DNA from: Protofrankia sp. CiT1
GTDB lineage: Bacteria > Actinomycetota > Actinomycetes > Frankiales > Frankiaceae
Assembly: GCF_917627385.1 (NCBI RefSeq)
Contig: NZ_CAKJTL010000120.1
Coordinates: 1 to 43,613 of the forward strand
Reading direction: 5' to 3'
Length of the DNA: 43,613 bases
Shown here: positions 7,977 to 16,284 of the stretch, in pieces
How the letters are laid out: each line of letters starts with the position of its first letter
Position numbering within the stretch: the first letter of the stretch is position 1
Translations under genes and position numbers: made by a program
The notes under the pieces: model-generated
What the model saw: the letters and a program-made list of their open reading frames with translations, nothing else
Database searches by the model: none
What the model was told of the DNA's origin: nothing

Positions 7977-9615
7977 CGTACACTAGGTCCACGGATGACC
8001 TTGGCGTCGCTTCGGCCAAGACGGTCTCCGTCTCATGGTCGTAGGTCAGCCGCAGGCCGAGCTGCCGGTAGACCTCGGCCTTGTCGATCGGGTCCGCGTC
8101 GTGCAGGGCCGCGAGCAGCCCACCGAGACCGTTGACCAGCTCTGTGATTTTCTGCCGGGTGAGCCGTCGTCGGGGTGTTACTTGGCTTGGCGCTACCCGT
8201 TGCAGTGCGGCGAGAGCGTTCGCCTGTTCGGCTTGGACGTCGGCGATCCAGACCGTGACGAGAGTGGGGTCCGCGCCCGCTTCGAGCGCGGCACGGTGGC
8301 GGGCGAGCTTGCGGTCGCAGTCGGCGATGATCGCACGGTTAACGTCGATCTCCGGGCTTATGTGCGGCTGCGTGACGTCCAGCGCGGCCAAGTTCTCCTC
8401 GACGCGGGCTGGGGCGAACGCGGTCGCGAGCCAGCCGTCGAGCGCGGGGAGTACGGCGTCCTCGCGGATGTAGACGGCAAGTGGATGGTCGATGCTGTTC
8501 GCGACGGCGTACTCCTGTGGGTAGCGGCAGCGGTAGTGGGCACGTCCGTGGTTCCAGTTGCCCTGCATCCGACGTCCACACTGCTGGTGAACCATCAGGC
8601 TGCGCAGCACGTACGGGTGGTGGTTACGTGGGCCGAGGCGTTCGGATGTCGGTCCACGGCGGGCGAGTCGTTGTCCAGCGGCGGTGAAAGTGGCTGCGTC
8701 GATGATGGCGGGATGGGTCGGACGGTCGGACCAGATCCACTGCTCACGGTTGTTCCAGGTCAGTTTCGTCTCGTAGCCGAGCGCGACGTCATTGACGTCG
8801 AGCAGCGTCTCGGCCCGGCGTTGCTTGTTCCATACTTGATGGCCGGTGTAGCGCGGGTTCGTCAGGATCGCCTGCACGGCGCTTTTGGACCACGCCTTCC
8901 CGCTACGATGCCGGTTACGGGCCGGGTCGTACGCCGATGGCGACAGAATGCCTTCCCCTGTCAGCGTCTGCGCGATGAGGAAGATACCCATACCGTTCAG
9001 GTACAGGGTGAAGATCCGCTCGACTACCGGTGCCGTGACTGGGTCGCGGGCCAGGATATGTAGCCGCTTGCCGTCCGCGGCTTTGGCGGGATTGGGGTGG
9101 GGTCCGGCGTCGGCGAGCTGGTAGCCGTAGGGGGGTCGTCCGCCGAGGTAGCGGCCTTCGACTTTGGCTTGGGCGGCCATCGCTGACCGCACCCGGATTT
9201 TGATGCGGTTGCGTTCTCCTTTCGACATTCCGCCGAACACGGACATGATGAGGTCGTGGGCTTCTGATGTCGGGTCGACTGGTCCGCCGACTTCGGGTAC
9301 CCACAGGCCGACGCCGTAATGTTCGAAGACGGGGAAGGTGAGGGAGAACTGGTTGCCGTAGAAGGCCCGGTGTGGCTCCCCGATCACGACCGCGTTGAAA
9401 CCCCGTGTCGGGTTCCGTAGGTCTTCGAGGAGCTGGCTGGCTTGGTGTCGGCGTTTCCAGGGGATCGAGCGGGATTGGCCGATGTCGAAGTACTCGGCGG
9501 TGATTTCGCCGTGGGTGTCGGTCAGGGCCTGGGCGCGGGTGAGCTGCCATGCTCGGGAGGACTCGGGGTCCTGCTGGTCTTCGGTCGATACCCGGCCGTA
9601 GAACGCGAATCTCAT
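7942..9615 (-). CDS. Large serine recombinase (integrase)
   Basis: A 557-aa site-specific recombinase. The resolvase N-domain starts FYGRVSTEDQ with the catalytic Ser10 and the later RIKIRVRSAM helix. The recombinase domain follows (GGRPPYGYQL, then NPRYTGHQVWNKQ). Then comes a zinc-ribbon region (C-G-R-R-M-Q-G-N-W...YRCRYPQEYA) and a coiled C-terminal domain. The length is normal for phage or element integrases of this class. Its last 11 or so residues (GGLEPPRP) are encoded by the antisense of tRNA-Leu, which places attL at the 3' end of the gene. Integration would therefore rewrite the protein's tail. The start lies 2 bases after a 57-codon gene, so the two are probably co-translated. A related fragment occurs at 41060-41749. 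Confidence 0.93.
   Translation of the reverse strand: MRFAFYGRVSTEDQQDPESSRAWQLTRAQALTDTHGEITAEYFDIGQSRSIPWKRRHQASQLLEDLRNPTRGFNAVVIGEPHRAFYGNQFSLTFPVFEHYGVGLWVPEVGGPVDPTSEAHDLIMSVFGGMSKGERNRIKIRVRSAMAAQAKVEGRYLGGRPPYGYQLADAGPHPNPAKAADGKRLHILARDPVTAPVVERIFTLYLNGMGIFLIAQTLTGEGILSPSAYDPARNRHRSGKAWSKSAVQAILTNPRYTGHQVWNKQRRAETLLDVNDVALGYETKLTWNNREQWIWSDRPTHPAIIDAATFTAAGQRLARRGPTSERLGPRNHHPYVLRSLMVHQQCGRRMQGNWNHGRAHYRCRYPQEYAVANSIDHPLAVYIREDAVLPALDGWLATAFAPARVEENLAALDVTQPHISPEIDVNRAIIADCDRKLARHRAALEAGADPTLVTVWIADVQAEQANALAALQRVAPSQVTPRRRLTRQKITELVNGLGGLLAALHDADPIDKAEVYRQLGLRLTYDHETETVLAEATPRSSVDLVYVSEGGLEPPRP
7961..7977. repeat. Candidate attL in tRNA-Leu 3' end
   Basis: agtcccccctcggacac is the T-stem and acceptor end of tRNA-Leu. 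A 16-of-17 match occurs at 41130-41146. The recombinase gene lies directly inside, as expected for the integrase-proximal att site. Confidence 0.75.
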
Positions 9616-9617
9616 CG

Positions 9618-9791
9618 TCAGGCTACTTTCGTGTCAGCGTCGGGCGGCTTGTCGGTTGGCGCGTGTCGTGTTGTGCGGGCGGCTTCCATGTTGTGGAGCA
9701 GCCGTAGGAGTGCGGCGGCGAGGGTGGGTGTTATGGCCGGTGGCTGGTCGGGCAGGATCACCGTGATGGCGCGGCGCGTGTGGGGTGTCAT
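9618..9791 (-). CDS. 57-aa protein coupled to the recombinase
   Basis: ATG at 9791, stop TGA at 9618-9620, two bases before the recombinase ATG. The protein begins MTPHTRRAITVILPDQPP, continues with an Ala/Leu-rich helix (TLAAALLRLLHNMEAARTTR) and ends in a charged tail. The DUF2637 gene stops six bases upstream, so all three look like one transcript. It has no recognised domain. The position suggests a recombination accessory protein or a translational coupler for the integrase. The spacing on both sides is the main support. Confidence 0.6.
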   Translation of the reverse strand: MTPHTRRAITVILPDQPPAITPTLAAALLRLLHNMEAARTTRHAPTDKPPDADTKVA

Positions 9792-9797
9792 GGTCTT

Positions 9798-10709
9798 TCA
9801 CCGTTGACCATCGGGGTGATCGGTAGTCTTACGGTAGGTGGAGACGGTTTCTTGATCGAGGCCGGGCCTGCTGGATTCCGCAGCCTCGGCTGAGGTGACG
9901 TCGCCCGGGTTCCCGGCGCGTAGGGCCGCGAGCAGGAGCGTGGCCCGGTCGGTGGAGCAGCGGTGCCCGTGCTGGCGGACCCCGCGGGCGAGCGCCGCGC
10001 GTGTCAGTGGGCGGCGCTCGCGGGCCAGTTCCGCCGCCACCTCCCGTCCGACCGAAAGGAGATCGGCCGGCAAGCCGGTGGGCATCGAGCTGTCCTCGGT
10101 CAGGGGGCCTGGCCGGTCGGACCGGTCGGACCGGTCGTCGGTGGTCTCTGAGCGGGGGATGGTGCCTACCGGCGGTGCTGATGTCGGGCGGGTTGCCTTG
10201 AGACCGGCGACGAGACCGAACGCGACAACCGGCCATAGGGCCATTACCGGCACCCAGAAGCCGGGCGGGCCGGTCAGGGTGTGTGAGCCGGCAGCGGTGA
10301 GGTTCCCTGCGCCGGACATCGCGACGCCAGCAAGCAGTGTGGTCACCGGCCATCGGACCGGGGAGCCGGTGCGGTGGCGGTGGCGGATCTCGATGACCGA
10401 GGCGAGGGCCATCAGTTCGACGGACGCGGCGATCAGCCACGATGCCCAGTCGGGTTGTCCCGCCCAGCGGGCAACGTCGTGGATGTGTACGAACGCGACG
10501 AGGAACACCCCGGCGGCCATCACCACCGGCAGTGTGGCTCCGAGGACCGTCTCGGCGGAGACGCCGCGTCGGCGGCCAGCCGGATGTCGCCCGGCGGCCG
10601 TCGGTGGTCCGGCACGCGTTTCGTCGTGATCGGGTGATGCCGGGGTGGTCGCCGTGCGGATGTCCAGACCATCGGCGTGATCGGTGTGAGGAGACACAGG
10701 TGAGGTCAT
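9798..10709 (-). CDS. DUF2637 membrane protein
   Basis: The preferred start is the ATG at 10709 (MTSPVSPHTDHADG), giving 303 aa; the frame is open to 10976 but that part lies over the methyltransferase gene. Residues 60-180 contain four hydrophobic helices (TVLGATLPVVMAAGVFLVAF, SWLIAASVELMALASVIEI, TTLLAGVAMSGAGNLTAAG and VPVMALWPVVAFGLVAGL), the DUF2637 pattern common in actinomycete plasmids and integrative elements. The C-terminal 100 residues are soluble and include a small helical, possibly DNA-binding, part (ELARERRPLTRAALARGVRQ). It sits between the methyltransferase and the recombinase module. DUF2637 proteins are linked to intramycelial spread by position only; the function is not established. 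Confidence 0.8.
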   Translation of the reverse strand: MTSPVSPHTDHADGLDIRTATTPASPDHDETRAGPPTAAGRHPAGRRRGVSAETVLGATLPVVMAAGVFLVAFVHIHDVARWAGQPDWASWLIAASVELMALASVIEIRHRHRTGSPVRWPVTTLLAGVAMSGAGNLTAAGSHTLTGPPGFWVPVMALWPVVAFGLVAGLKATRPTSAPPVGTIPRSETTDDRSDRSDRPGPLTEDSSMPTGLPADLLSVGREVAAELARERRPLTRAALARGVRQHGHRCSTDRATLLLAALRAGNPGDVTSAEAAESSRPGLDQETVSTYRKTTDHPDGQR

Positions 10710-10732
10710 TGCCGGCTCTTTTCCGGTAAGAA

Positions 10733-11605
10733 TTATGCGGCGAGGTGTCGGGTCTGGGGTGCGGCGATGGCCGAGAGTGCCACGCTCGCGAGATCGGGTG
10801 GTATGGCGTTCCCGATCTGGGCGAGCTTGGATGACAGGGGACCCTGCCAGGGATAGTCCTCGGGGAAGGATTGAAGGGTGCCGAACTCGGCGACGGTGAG
10901 GTTTCCGGTGTCGCCTTTCCATCGGCCAGTCTTCTGAGCGTCCGCGATGGTGAGACGGGAGGAGGTGCCGCCCCATGCATTACCTCGAGTCGTCACTGTG
11001 AACGACGGCCGATCGACGAATCCGCGGCTGATTCCGTCGGCCATGGAGCGCCATGGCCGCACCCCGGGTTGGTCACGTGAGTATCGAGTCCGGTAGCGGC
11101 TGTGGGTAGCGGCGGGTGGGTGGACGGGATGGTTGCCGTGGACAGCGAGGAGGAACGCGCGGCGGCGGGTCTGCGGTACCCCGTATTCTTCGGCGGCCAG
11201 TATCCCTGTCCATGTCGTGTAGCCGGCACGGCGTAGCTCGAACGCGAATCCCTTCCAGATAGGTAACACGCCGGGAACTTCCTCGCAGGCGATCCATCTC
11301 GGCTGTATGCGGCGAGCGAACCGCATTGGCTGGTAGACGAGCTGCCCTCGGGGGTCGTCGATCCCGCCGCCTTTCCCCGCGGTACTGAACGGCTGGCAGG
11401 GCGGGGAAGCGATCAGCCCATCGACGCCGGCGTAATCATCCGGACGAACTCCGGCGACGTCGTCTTCGACCGTCACGAAGCCCGCGGCGCGGCGGGTTTC
11501 GCAGGTACGGGGGTCCCACTCGATACCGATTTCTTCGAGGCCGAGGCGGGAACAGGCCAGCGACCAGCCACCCGCGCCAGAGAACAGGTCAAGAACTGTC
11601 GACAT
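10733..11605 (-). CDS. DNA (cytosine-5) methyltransferase
   Basis: The start at ATG 11605 is supported by a strong aaggaga ribosome site eight bases upstream, giving 290 aa. Motif I is LDLFSGAGGWS. Motif IV is SPPCQPF, with the catalytic Cys. ACEEVPGVLPIW follows (motif VI has E-E-V where most have E-N-V), then QTRRRAFLLAV (motif VIII). FGTLQSFPEDYPW and IGNAIPP are motifs IX and X. The target-recognition region is short, which is usual in mobile-element enzymes. No cognate restriction nuclease is beside it, so it probably protects the element against host restriction or marks its own DNA during transfer. Confidence 0.93.
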   Translation of the reverse strand: MSTVLDLFSGAGGWSLACSRLGLEEIGIEWDPRTCETRRAAGFVTVEDDVAGVRPDDYAGVDGLIASPPCQPFSTAGKGGGIDDPRGQLVYQPMRFARRIQPRWIACEEVPGVLPIWKGFAFELRRAGYTTWTGILAAEEYGVPQTRRRAFLLAVHGNHPVHPPAATHSRYRTRYSRDQPGVRPWRSMADGISRGFVDRPSFTVTTRGNAWGGTSSRLTIADAQKTGRWKGDTGNLTVAEFGTLQSFPEDYPWQGPLSSKLAQIGNAIPPDLASVALSAIAAPQTRHLAA

Positions 11606-11984
11606 CTCGTTTTCTCCTTGCCGGTTTCTCACATCGGGACGCATAATTTCCAGGAGGACGAACAACAAAGCCCAGCTAAGGACCTCCATGCGGACGGCGG
11701 GAGCCGGGGATCGTGGGAGGTGAGGCGGATGTCTCCGGGTGTTGATTCCGTCGCGGCTGGCCCGTTGCAGGGCGTGGAGATGCTACGAAGAGTCACTGTC
11801 TGGGTGGTCTTCGCCGGGTCGCGCCGTGAGGGGCAGGACCCGGCGCACGGCGTGGTTTTCCGCCCCGTTCCGCTTCCCGCCGACGAGGTGCTTACGTGCT
11901 ACGCTGCAGCTCAGCGGCGGTGTTGGCCGCTAGCAGGGGTGCTTTACATAAGCACGAGCGCCGCTTCCGCAAGCACCGTCCCGG
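11606..11984. other. Gap between translocase and methyltransferase genes
   Basis: A gap of 379 bases. A hairpin (gtgctt-tacat-aagcac, 11939-11955) lies just after the translocase stop and may be a weak terminator. A rightward frame from ATG 11729 has a good ribosome site (gggaggtgagg) and runs 100 codons to 12031, crossing the translocase 3' end. Its composition is unlike a normal protein, so I do not call it a gene. Confidence 0.4.
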
Positions 11985-14285
11985 CTATGCCGGACGCCGT
12001 CCGCGGTCACGTTCTGCCACCGCGGCGGTGATCTGGGTGCGGTCGATGCCGCGCCGGTTGACGACCTTTCCCTCGATCCGACGGTTGATCTGTATCGTTT
12101 CGATTCCCAGCGGCTTGAGCGCGACCGCGAGCTGTTCGGCGTTCCACCCGTTGTAGACTTCCGGCCGCAGCGCTGCCAGCCGGGCTGTGATTGTCTCCGA
12201 CCAGACCTTTCCCTCGGGCATCGGGGTCACGGCAACGATGTCATCCAGTAGTGACACGGACGGCGTGATTTCCTTGTCTGTGTCTCCGGTGGCATAGCCG
12301 TCAAGGGTGCCGGCGGCGGTTCGGGCCGCGCGCGCACGGTCGGCGATGTGTTCGGCCGCGACGGCATCGACATAGGCGGTACGGACAATGACCGGGGTGT
12401 CGGTTGCGCCGACAAGGTAGCCGATGCCTTTGTCTGTCGGCCGCAGCGTTGTGGCGCGGACACCGTTCTTGTACATCGAGGTGCCCAGCACCATGTCATT
12501 TTCTGTCTGGCCCATCACACGCAGGCAGAATCGGATCGAGGCATTCGATGAGACACCCGTGGGCAACGACGCGGCATCCGGTCGCTGGGTGGCCAGCAGC
12601 AGGATGACACCGAGTGCGCGGCCGAGCTTGATGACATCGGTCGCCAGCTCTCCCGCCTCCTTGCCGAATGCCGCATGACTGAACAGGTTCTGACATTCAT
12701 CGATGATCGCTACCAGTGGGTGCAGACCCAAGGCGCGGTGGTTCGCAAGTTGCCGCGTTACTTTCCCGTCTGGGCAGAGGTCCTTGGGTAGGCTTTTCAG
12801 CGCGGCGGCTCGGCGAACGATCTCGGCACGCAGGTCCCGTAAGGTCACGAGTGCCGCCTCGATCGCCTGGTCGTCGATCCCGGATGTATACCGGTGCGCG
12901 ACCTTCCCTGCGGCGTCCAGGTCCGCCGTGCCTTTCAGATTGAACACCCACAGCTCACAGGTCGGGTCCAACGCGGCGGCGAGCATCAACACGCGGACCG
13001 CCGACGTCTTTCCCGCCCCGGGTAGCGAGCCGATCAGTATATTGTTTTCCGGTAGGAGAATCGTCACGGGTCGGCCGCGCGGGTCCGAGCCGAACGGCAC
13101 CGGGGCGAACACATCCACCGCGCCCCGGCGAGCCAGTGGCCATGCGGCCGCGGGAGCCCTCGCCATGTCCTGATCGCCCACCCACAACACGAGCCGCCCC
13201 GCGTGGGCGTCCTCGGCGGCTTCGGGCCATACGCAGCCCAGCGGACGACGCAGCCCGGACGCGAGCCGCTCCCGACGGTCCAGGATGTCGGAGACGGTGA
13301 CGCCGTACGGTAGGTCGACGTCAGCCCGCCAGCCGGGACCGTCGCGAGTGATCGGCGCCGGGAAACTGATCCCGCCACCCTCTCGACGCACCTTGTTGAT
13401 CTCGGCGATGCCGAGGGACTCGAGGGCGCGGGTCACGATGTCGGCGGTCAACCGGCCTACCCGGGTTGGCACGACCGCCGGGCTGACAAGCGGCCGGTCC
13501 GCTGGTGCCCCCATGATGCCCAGGACTCCCAGCGCACCGGCGACGCCGAGCAGGCGTCCCATGACAGGGGCAGCCGACCAGGCACCATCCAGCAGGAAGA
13601 CGGCGGGCAGCAGGAGGAGGAGCGTTCCGAGTAGGCGGCGTCGCACGCGGCTGTCGTGGATCTGGGACAGCCGCAGGTACAGCGCTCCGTCGGCTTGGAG
13701 GACCGCGGCAGCCCGTATCGGCCGCCCCTCGGAGTCACTCAGCCAGCCCACGCCGCGGGCCAGGATGCGGCCCAGGCCGCGGGGAGCGCGCCCAGCGAGC
13801 CGGCCCACGTACGCCGGTAGCCGCACCCCGTGGAACGCGACCGTGTGCGTGTAATGGCCGGTCAGCCAGAGCGCCGCCGCGTGAAACGTGGTCCAGGAAC
13901 GCGCCCACACGGGCAGAATCGGCCGCCGGCTTGCCGTGCGCGCGCGGTCGATGATCGGCGGCCGTGGCGGTTTCGGCGGGTCAACCGGCACCAGCCCGGT
14001 GCCGTCCGGCGGATGATGGCCGGGACCGAGTTGGTCGGGATCGAGTTGGTCGGGCGGGGCCGGCACCGTCGGGAGGTTCGACGCGGGGACTGCCGGGCTG
14101 CGGTCGGCTGGCAGGTAGCGGGAGATCTCCCTGCTGACTGCTCTCATGTCGGGCACCCATCCGCCAGGTACGGACGTCGGGCTGGACCGGTCGGGGGGCG
14201 GACCGACCGCTCCCGACGTCGGGCTGTGTGGTCCGTCCGGCGGGCCGGAAGCTTCGGGCTGTTGATGGGACGCGGGCTCGGTCAT
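11985..14285 (-). CDS. TraB/FtsK-type DNA translocase
   Basis: A 766-aa membrane ATPase of the FtsK/SpoIIIE fold. Residues 1-115 are Pro/Ser-rich and soluble. Two TM helices lie at about 218-262 (LLGTLLLLLPAVFLL and LLGVAGALGVLGIMG). The motor carries Walker A GSLPGAGKTS at about 419-428 and Walker B LVAIIDECQNLF about 100 residues later, then the LLATQRPDAASLPTGV and SNASIRFCLRV segments typical of FtsK motors. The C-terminus holds a small winged-helix-like part (WNAEQLAVALKPLGIETIQINRRIEGK..NRRGI), the position where TraB proteins bind their recognition repeats. In actinomycetes such a protein alone moves double-stranded DNA between hyphae. The start has a ggagaggaaat ribosome site. Confidence 0.92.
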   Translation of the reverse strand: MTEPASHQQPEASGPPDGPHSPTSGAVGPPPDRSSPTSVPGGWVPDMRAVSREISRYLPADRSPAVPASNLPTVPAPPDQLDPDQLGPGHHPPDGTGLVPVDPPKPPRPPIIDRARTASRRPILPVWARSWTTFHAAALWLTGHYTHTVAFHGVRLPAYVGRLAGRAPRGLGRILARGVGWLSDSEGRPIRAAAVLQADGALYLRLSQIHDSRVRRRLLGTLLLLLPAVFLLDGAWSAAPVMGRLLGVAGALGVLGIMGAPADRPLVSPAVVPTRVGRLTADIVTRALESLGIAEINKVRREGGGISFPAPITRDGPGWRADVDLPYGVTVSDILDRRERLASGLRRPLGCVWPEAAEDAHAGRLVLWVGDQDMARAPAAAWPLARRGAVDVFAPVPFGSDPRGRPVTILLPENNILIGSLPGAGKTSAVRVLMLAAALDPTCELWVFNLKGTADLDAAGKVAHRYTSGIDDQAIEAALVTLRDLRAEIVRRAAALKSLPKDLCPDGKVTRQLANHRALGLHPLVAIIDECQNLFSHAAFGKEAGELATDVIKLGRALGVILLLATQRPDAASLPTGVSSNASIRFCLRVMGQTENDMVLGTSMYKNGVRATTLRPTDKGIGYLVGATDTPVIVRTAYVDAVAAEHIADRARAARTAAGTLDGYATGDTDKEITPSVSLLDDIVAVTPMPEGKVWSETITARLAALRPEVYNGWNAEQLAVALKPLGIETIQINRRIEGKVVNRRGIDRTQITAAVAERDRGRRPA

Positions 14286-14383
14286 GATGGGATTTCCTCT
14301 CCAACGTCGACACGATCGGGGTCGGGCAGGGGCCCCGGGGCGCGGTGTCTGTCTGGGCGGTCAGGACCGCGCCCCGGGCCGAG

Positions 14384-14560
14384 CTACCGGACCAGATGCG
14401 GCCCGCTATACATGGACTGCTGGCGCTGGATGTCGGCTGTGCGCCGCGCGTCCTCGAGGTCGCGGCGTTCCTCGGCCAGCCGCAGCAGCGCGAGCACGAG
14501 AATGCTGCCGTTTCCCAGCACTACCGCCGCGGATAGCAACACAAGCAACGCGATGTTCAT
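14384..14560 (-). CDS. Small single-TM protein
   Basis: A 58-aa protein. The ATG at 14560 (MNIALLVLLSAAVVLG) follows an aaggggtga ribosome site; an ATG three codons upstream is less well placed. One N-terminal membrane helix (residues 3-27) is followed by a charged, amphipathic tail (RLAEERRDLEDARRTADIQRQ). No family is recognised. It precedes the translocase gene in the same leftward transcript, so a role as a transfer accessory or spread-type protein is likely by position. Confidence 0.65.
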   Translation of the reverse strand: MNIALLVLLSAAVVLGNGSILVLALLRLAEERRDLEDARRTADIQRQQSMYSGPHLVR

Positions 14561-14582
14561 GGAAATCACCCCTTGTGTGGGA

Positions 14583-14840
14583 TCAGAAATGCACGTGGAT
14601 CGCCGATATGATTTCGCTGATGCGATCGGTAACGTCGTGAGCCGAAGGCAACAGCCCCAACGACGCCAGACAGAAGCCGAGAAGAAGGCACACCACCGGG
14701 ATCAGGCGACTCACCCGCAGCCGGGGGGCGAGAAACGCTATTCCCAGCAGCACGAGCAACCACATCACCGCTGCGACCGACACGCGGCACATCCTTCCTT
14801 GGTCTCGAGGAGAAAACGGGCACATAAGTGCGTCATGCAT
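14583..14840 (-). CDS. Small two-TM protein
   Basis: 85 aa from the ATG at 14840, whose ribosome site (agaaggga) lies inside the end of the preceding gene; the two overlap by 8 bases. Two hydrophobic helices are evident (AAVMWLLVLLGIAFLAP and LIPVVCLLLGFCLASLGLLP), then a short soluble tail. A shorter form from GTG 14783, with aggaagg upstream, is possible. No known family. It belongs to the row of tiny membrane proteins ahead of the translocase. Confidence 0.65.
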   Translation of the reverse strand: MHDALMCPFSPRDQGRMCRVSVAAVMWLLVLLGIAFLAPRLRVSRLIPVVCLLLGFCLASLGLLPSAHDVTDRISEIISAIHVHF

Positions 14841-15201
14841 TTATCCCTTCTGTGTTTTCGGGGTCGACGTCTTCGGATACCTCACCCGTGGAGGTCTCCT
14901 CGGGTGAGTCGGTATCGTCGGGTGTGACGGGCACTCCCGCGGCCCGCGCCCAGGTCCGGTGCGCGGCTCTCCAGGCAGCACGGGTGTCGTCCCGGTACGC
15001 GCACAGCCGGGCGAGGACCAGGTCGAGCGCCTCGCGTAGCTCGGTGTCATCGAGCGTTTCGGCCCCGTAGAGGCGGTAGAGCACCGAGCTGGCGGTGTAG
15101 CTTGCCTGAAGGTCGGTATATGCCTTGTCTGACCGATTCGACAGGTCTTCCAATGTCAGCTGGCCGAAAAAACGCTCGGTAGATGAAGAAAACTCGGGCA
15201 T
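14833..15201 (-). CDS. Hypothetical transfer-module protein
   Basis: 122 aa with an ideal aaggaga ribosome site before ATG 15201. The first 90 residues look alpha-helical (FFGQLTLEDLSNRSDKAY, then ALDLVLARLCAYRDDTRAAW) and the last 30 are acidic and disordered (TPDDTDSPEETSTGEVSED). There are no membrane segments and no recognised domain. It is the first clear soluble gene of the leftward transfer operon and is coupled to the two-TM protein downstream by an 8-base overlap. Confidence 0.7.
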   Translation of the reverse strand: MPEFSSSTERFFGQLTLEDLSNRSDKAYTDLQASYTASSVLYRLYGAETLDDTELREALDLVLARLCAYRDDTRAAWRAAHRTWARAAGVPVTPDDTDSPEETSTGEVSEDVDPENTEGINA

Positions 15202-15309
15202 GCGACATCTCCTTATCGTGTGGATGACAAGCAGCAGGGCAGGGTTGAAAGACCCGACCAGGAAGGTTCCGGGTTCGGATCGGTCACCGCGCGGTGATCG
15301 CGCTGATCG

Positions 15310-15459
15310 TCAGCGACGCCTCCCGGCAAGGCGCCATACACCCCAGGCCGTGCCGGCGATCAGGAGGAAAGGCAGGAGGTGACTAACCATCCAGCCAACG
15401 GCGCTCGCCACGAGAAACAGACCTATGAAGAACAGCAGCCAACGGAAGAAGACGCCCAT
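15310..15459 (-). CDS. 49-aa membrane protein
   Basis: ATG at 15459 with cggag seven bases upstream. The product begins MGVFFRWLLFFIGLFLVAS, continues with a second helix (LLPFLLIAGTAWGVW) and ends RLAGRRR. The two hydrophobic helices plus a basic end give a clear inside-positive topology. It has no known family. It lies about 110 bases upstream of the 15201 gene and is probably the first gene of the transfer operon. Confidence 0.55.
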   Translation of the reverse strand: MGVFFRWLLFFIGLFLVASAVGWMVSHLLPFLLIAGTAWGVWRLAGRRR

Positions 15460-16284
15460 GGCGCTCCGTTGGTAATATATCCGTGGCACGGCAAATCCTC
15501 TCTCGGGTCAACGGTAAGTGCGCCGTCTCCGGTCACAGGCTGGCCCGGACGGGGCGCTCGAAGCGGTAATCCCAGCGCCTTCCCGCTGGGGCCTTTTCCA
15601 TTGTGCCGAGAAAATGGGGGCCGACACCATGACGCATTCCGCGTCAATTTCCCGGACGTCAGACGCACCGGAAAGACGGCAACGAAAGGGCCGCCAAGCT
15701 GGCGACGAAGGGGACACAGGCGCGACGCCTACAGGCTCGCGCCTGTGGCTCCGAGGCTCTCACCTGCGCAAACAATCGAGCGGCGAGCCGACCTATCCAG
15801 CGCCCGAAACGGGCGCACCAGCGGAACCGCAAGCCACCCGGCGGATCGACGCATCTGCCGCGGCGGCTTCATACACACCCCGCCTCGGGCCCGGCTCGGA
15901 CCTCAGACGCGGGCGTCCACACCCCGAGCCGTCCCGCCGGGACACGGGCGCTCATTCAAGCCCGGCGCAAGCTCCGCGTCGCGAGCGGTCGGTCTCCCTG
16001 AGAGATACAGGCACCGCGAGCTGCCGCCCGTTCGCCGACCGGCCGGGGCGGGGCCGGCCGGGGCTGCGGTGGTCCTCAACCGGGTCGCTCGCGTTCTCGG
16101 AACTAGGCACGTAGCCCCACGCACAACAGACGCCAAATTTCGACAAACGAAGGTTAGCGTGGTCAAGAGGCGGGCAAGACGACTCTCCTGCTCCAAAGTC
16201 GGCCCCGCAGACTTGGAGCCACGGCGAAAGGAAGGTGAACAAGACGGGGTCAGCGGGGGCAATGGCGCCCCCCGTCGCAGAACG
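15460..16284. other. Long non-coding stretch, candidate control or origin region
   Basis: About 820 bases between the leftward transfer operon and the rightward gene at 16285. Long open frames cross it but have no ribosome sites and read as Arg/Pro/Ser-rich translation. It holds the hairpin at 15716-15746 and must contain the divergent promoters. It is the most likely place for a transfer or replication origin, but I saw no iterated repeats. Confidence 0.45.
15716..15746. repeat. Extended inverted repeat (hairpin)
   Basis: acaggcgcga (15716-15725) is the exact reverse complement of tcgcgcctgt (15737-15746). Inside it gcct/aggc also pair, with one bulged C, so 14 base pairs can form around a 2-base loop. 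No T-run follows, so an origin or regulator site is as likely as a terminator. Confidence 0.7.

Noticed and set aside
11729-12031. 100-codon rightward ORF with a good ribosome site
   Set aside because: It runs into the translocase 3' end on the other strand and its composition is not protein-like; kept only as a remark.
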